A stretch of 31,248 bases of DNA from positions 1-31,248 of the forward strand of contig MVAQ01000241.1 of the NCBI GenBank assembly GCA_014825775.1, read 5' to 3'. Shown piece after piece: positions 29,763 through 31,248 of the stretch. The stretch comes from Krasilnikovozyma curviuscula. Lineage: Eukaryota; Basidiomycota; Tremellomycetes; Cystofilobasidiales; Mrakiaceae. Each line of letters starts with the position of its first letter. Position 1 is the first letter of the stretch. Below the pieces are notes generated by a model. It did no database searches and had not been told where the DNA came from. It saw only the letters and a program-made list of their open reading frames with translations. A program made the position numbers and the translations under genes.

Positions 29763-31248
29763 CTACACACTGTCACCGGTCCTCTCCATAGCCAAAGCAG
29801 TATGTTCTCCATTCACCCCATGCCCTAATTCCTCATCTTCAGTAGCCGGAATGCGAGGTGAGTAAGGTCTGTGGCAGTACAGCTAGAACCAACCAAAACG
29901 TCATCAATCGTCAGATCGAAACGGCGAGGGCAATGGGGCAGTTGAAACCCACATCTGCTAGTTCTGGGAAGAACATTCGGTAGCACCACCATGAAATCAG
30001 AATACCAAGAGCAGACTGGAACGAATAAGTGGGTGTCAGCAAAGAGAGTGCCGATTTTGCTGTCATGGGAGTAGGAATACGGCATACCCCAAACAGAATA
30101 TCTGTAGAATGATGGCGATAGTCCTAGAGTTTGCAACACCCATCAGTAACACGACACGATGGTTATAACAACGAAAGGGATAGCGAAAAAAGCTGCAACT
30201 GACCATCGATCGAGAGATAGCGACCATCGTCGCCCCCATCAGAGGAATCACAAGCAGCCATGTCTTGATGGTGATTGACTTTTTATCATGAATGTGCATT
30301 TTACCAGCCATATAAAGGCTATCATTCATCACGATGACAAGGTGGGAAACCACTTCTGCTTCAGTTTCGTTACATAGGACAAAAGTGGGTTGCAAGCGAC
30401 TACTAACGCCAAGAAGAACAGACCGGCGAAGGAGAGTGAGGAGTGACCGCTTGGGAAGCTACGAAACCCGTCTTTCAAGAGGTCGGTTCGAGTACAGATT
30501 GAGGAGTTTGAGAGGCCGTAGGAAGGAGCACCGGCGTTCCTTGCTGACGAGAGCGGTTGACATCGGTCCAGCAGATCGGGTCGAGGCCTGTGAGGAGATA
30601 GGGAAGGAAATTATGAAGAACCGATATAATCATATTACTGAAGGATCATAGACGTAAGTGACAATCTGAACAAACCTTCCAACAGAGATTTTGATGATGT
30701 TGGTTACTACAAATCGGAAATGAGGATGTCAACTGAGAAAGCAACCTCGTCCAGACACCAGATATCAAAGCTATTCACCAACAGAAGTAATACTCAAGCT
30801 TAAAAGCAGCCCCAAACTGCCACAGTTGGCGTCCCACCAACTCCTCGTAAACACAGCCGCCGAGAGGAGAATTAATACCAGGGGAGCAACCAGACAGATA
30901 ACGATCAGTTGAGAGTTCGATATCCGTTCATGTGTAGCATAAGTATGTTGAATTGATCGATCAGTGAGGTCAAATTCACGTCTGTAGCCGTCGATGCGGT
31001 TCATGATCGAGAACAATCCAAATAGTAAAGCCATGACGATCCATTCGAATATATCTATACGAGCGCCGAGGAAGTCACTTAGGTTAGCAGCAGGTCAAAT
31101 AGGGAGGTTGGTGGAAAAGCTGGGAAAGGAAGGGCGTGAAATAAAAAACATACAACTTCGAAACAACCTCCACAGGCGAGCTTTGGAGGTTGGATTCGGG
31201 TTGTGAGAGACGATTCCTGGGAACAGCTCTGGGAGTTTGACCATGTTG
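29763..31248 (-). CDS. PAP2-family lipid phosphate phosphatase (DPP1/LPP type), 5' end uncertain
   Basis: Minus-strand exons that can be placed: 30779-31077, 30676-30706, 30408-30587, 30204-30318, 30088-30123, 29953-30015, 29763-29882; about 280 residues from the first placed exon. All three phosphatase motifs are present: K-ISVGRP-RP (split by an intron), SFPSGHSS, and SRSMDYRHHSTD (SRx5Hx3D, split by an intron). Several hydrophobic helices surround them, and REFDLTDRSIQHTYATHERI matches the family N-terminus. Members dephosphorylate phosphatidate, DGPP and related lipids. The ATG at 31244 is 5 nt from the edge, and the strongest donor after it (GTATGT near 31151) is out of phase with that ATG. 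In the phase that does fit, the frame stays open to the window end, so the gene probably continues beyond. The last exon reads CHRPYSPRIP. Confidence 0.9.

Noticed and set aside
30475..30495. GGTTCGAGT resembling a tRNA T-loop
   Set aside because: It lies inside the lipid phosphatase exon and no cloverleaf surrounds it.
1..31248. Transposons, CRISPR arrays, rRNA genes or a biosynthetic gene cluster
   Set aside because: No transposase or reverse-transcriptase frames, terminal repeats or spaced repeats were seen, and the lone P450 has no adjacent synthase, transporter or regulator.

Overview
The window is nuclear DNA of a basidiomycete fungus. Almost every gene is cut by many short introns (mostly 50-80 nt, GT...AG with CTNA-like branch sites). 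I can assemble 13 gene models with about 69 introns, and each closes in frame. A secreted protein ending in a CPL1-type cysteine domain, a family best known from Cryptococcus and relatives, together with the intron density, suggests Tremellomycetes (Cryptococcus/Kwoniella-like); that placement is inference. I see no mobile element, tRNA, rRNA or CRISPR array.

Layout: (1) 40-857 (+) GNAT acetyltransferase, then 1087-3527 (-) CobW/COG0523 GTPase metallochaperone. (2) 4429-5502 (+) ribosomal protein uL13 (RPL16). (3) 5792-7200 (+) glyoxalase II with a possible mitochondrial leader. (4) 7357-9622 (-) membrane-anchored cytochrome P450. (5) 10030-11722 (-) secreted Cys-rich protein with three tandem modules and a C-terminal CPL1 domain. 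(6) 12746-15160 (+) SAS10/UTP3. (7) 15628-19372 (+) ARID/SWI1-like SWI/SNF subunit. (8) 20215-22614 (+) PP2A scaffold subunit A. (9) 23265-24355 (-) ribosomal protein eL15 (RPL15). (10) 25456-26207 (+) unrecognised coiled-coil protein. (11) 26477-28849 (-) glycosyltransferase-like membrane protein. (12) 29763-31248 (-) PAP2 lipid phosphatase, 5' end at the window edge.

Most genes are housekeeping: ribosome proteins and assembly (RPL16, RPL15, UTP3), chromatin (SWI1), signalling (PP2A-A) and metabolism (GLO2, P450, lipid phosphatase). They look like independent neighbours, not a cluster or operon. The less ordinary parts are the triplicated Cys-rich/CPL1 protein with Kex2-like sites, four apparent GC-AG introns (two in the P450, one each in SWI1 and RPL15), a 20-nt P450 micro-exon, probable 5'-leader introns placed against the start codon in both ribosomal-protein genes, and two conserved-looking proteins without a recognised function. 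No clear new multi-gene system was found.

Exon coordinates were derived by hand from splice signals, phase and family alignment in memory; they need RNA evidence.
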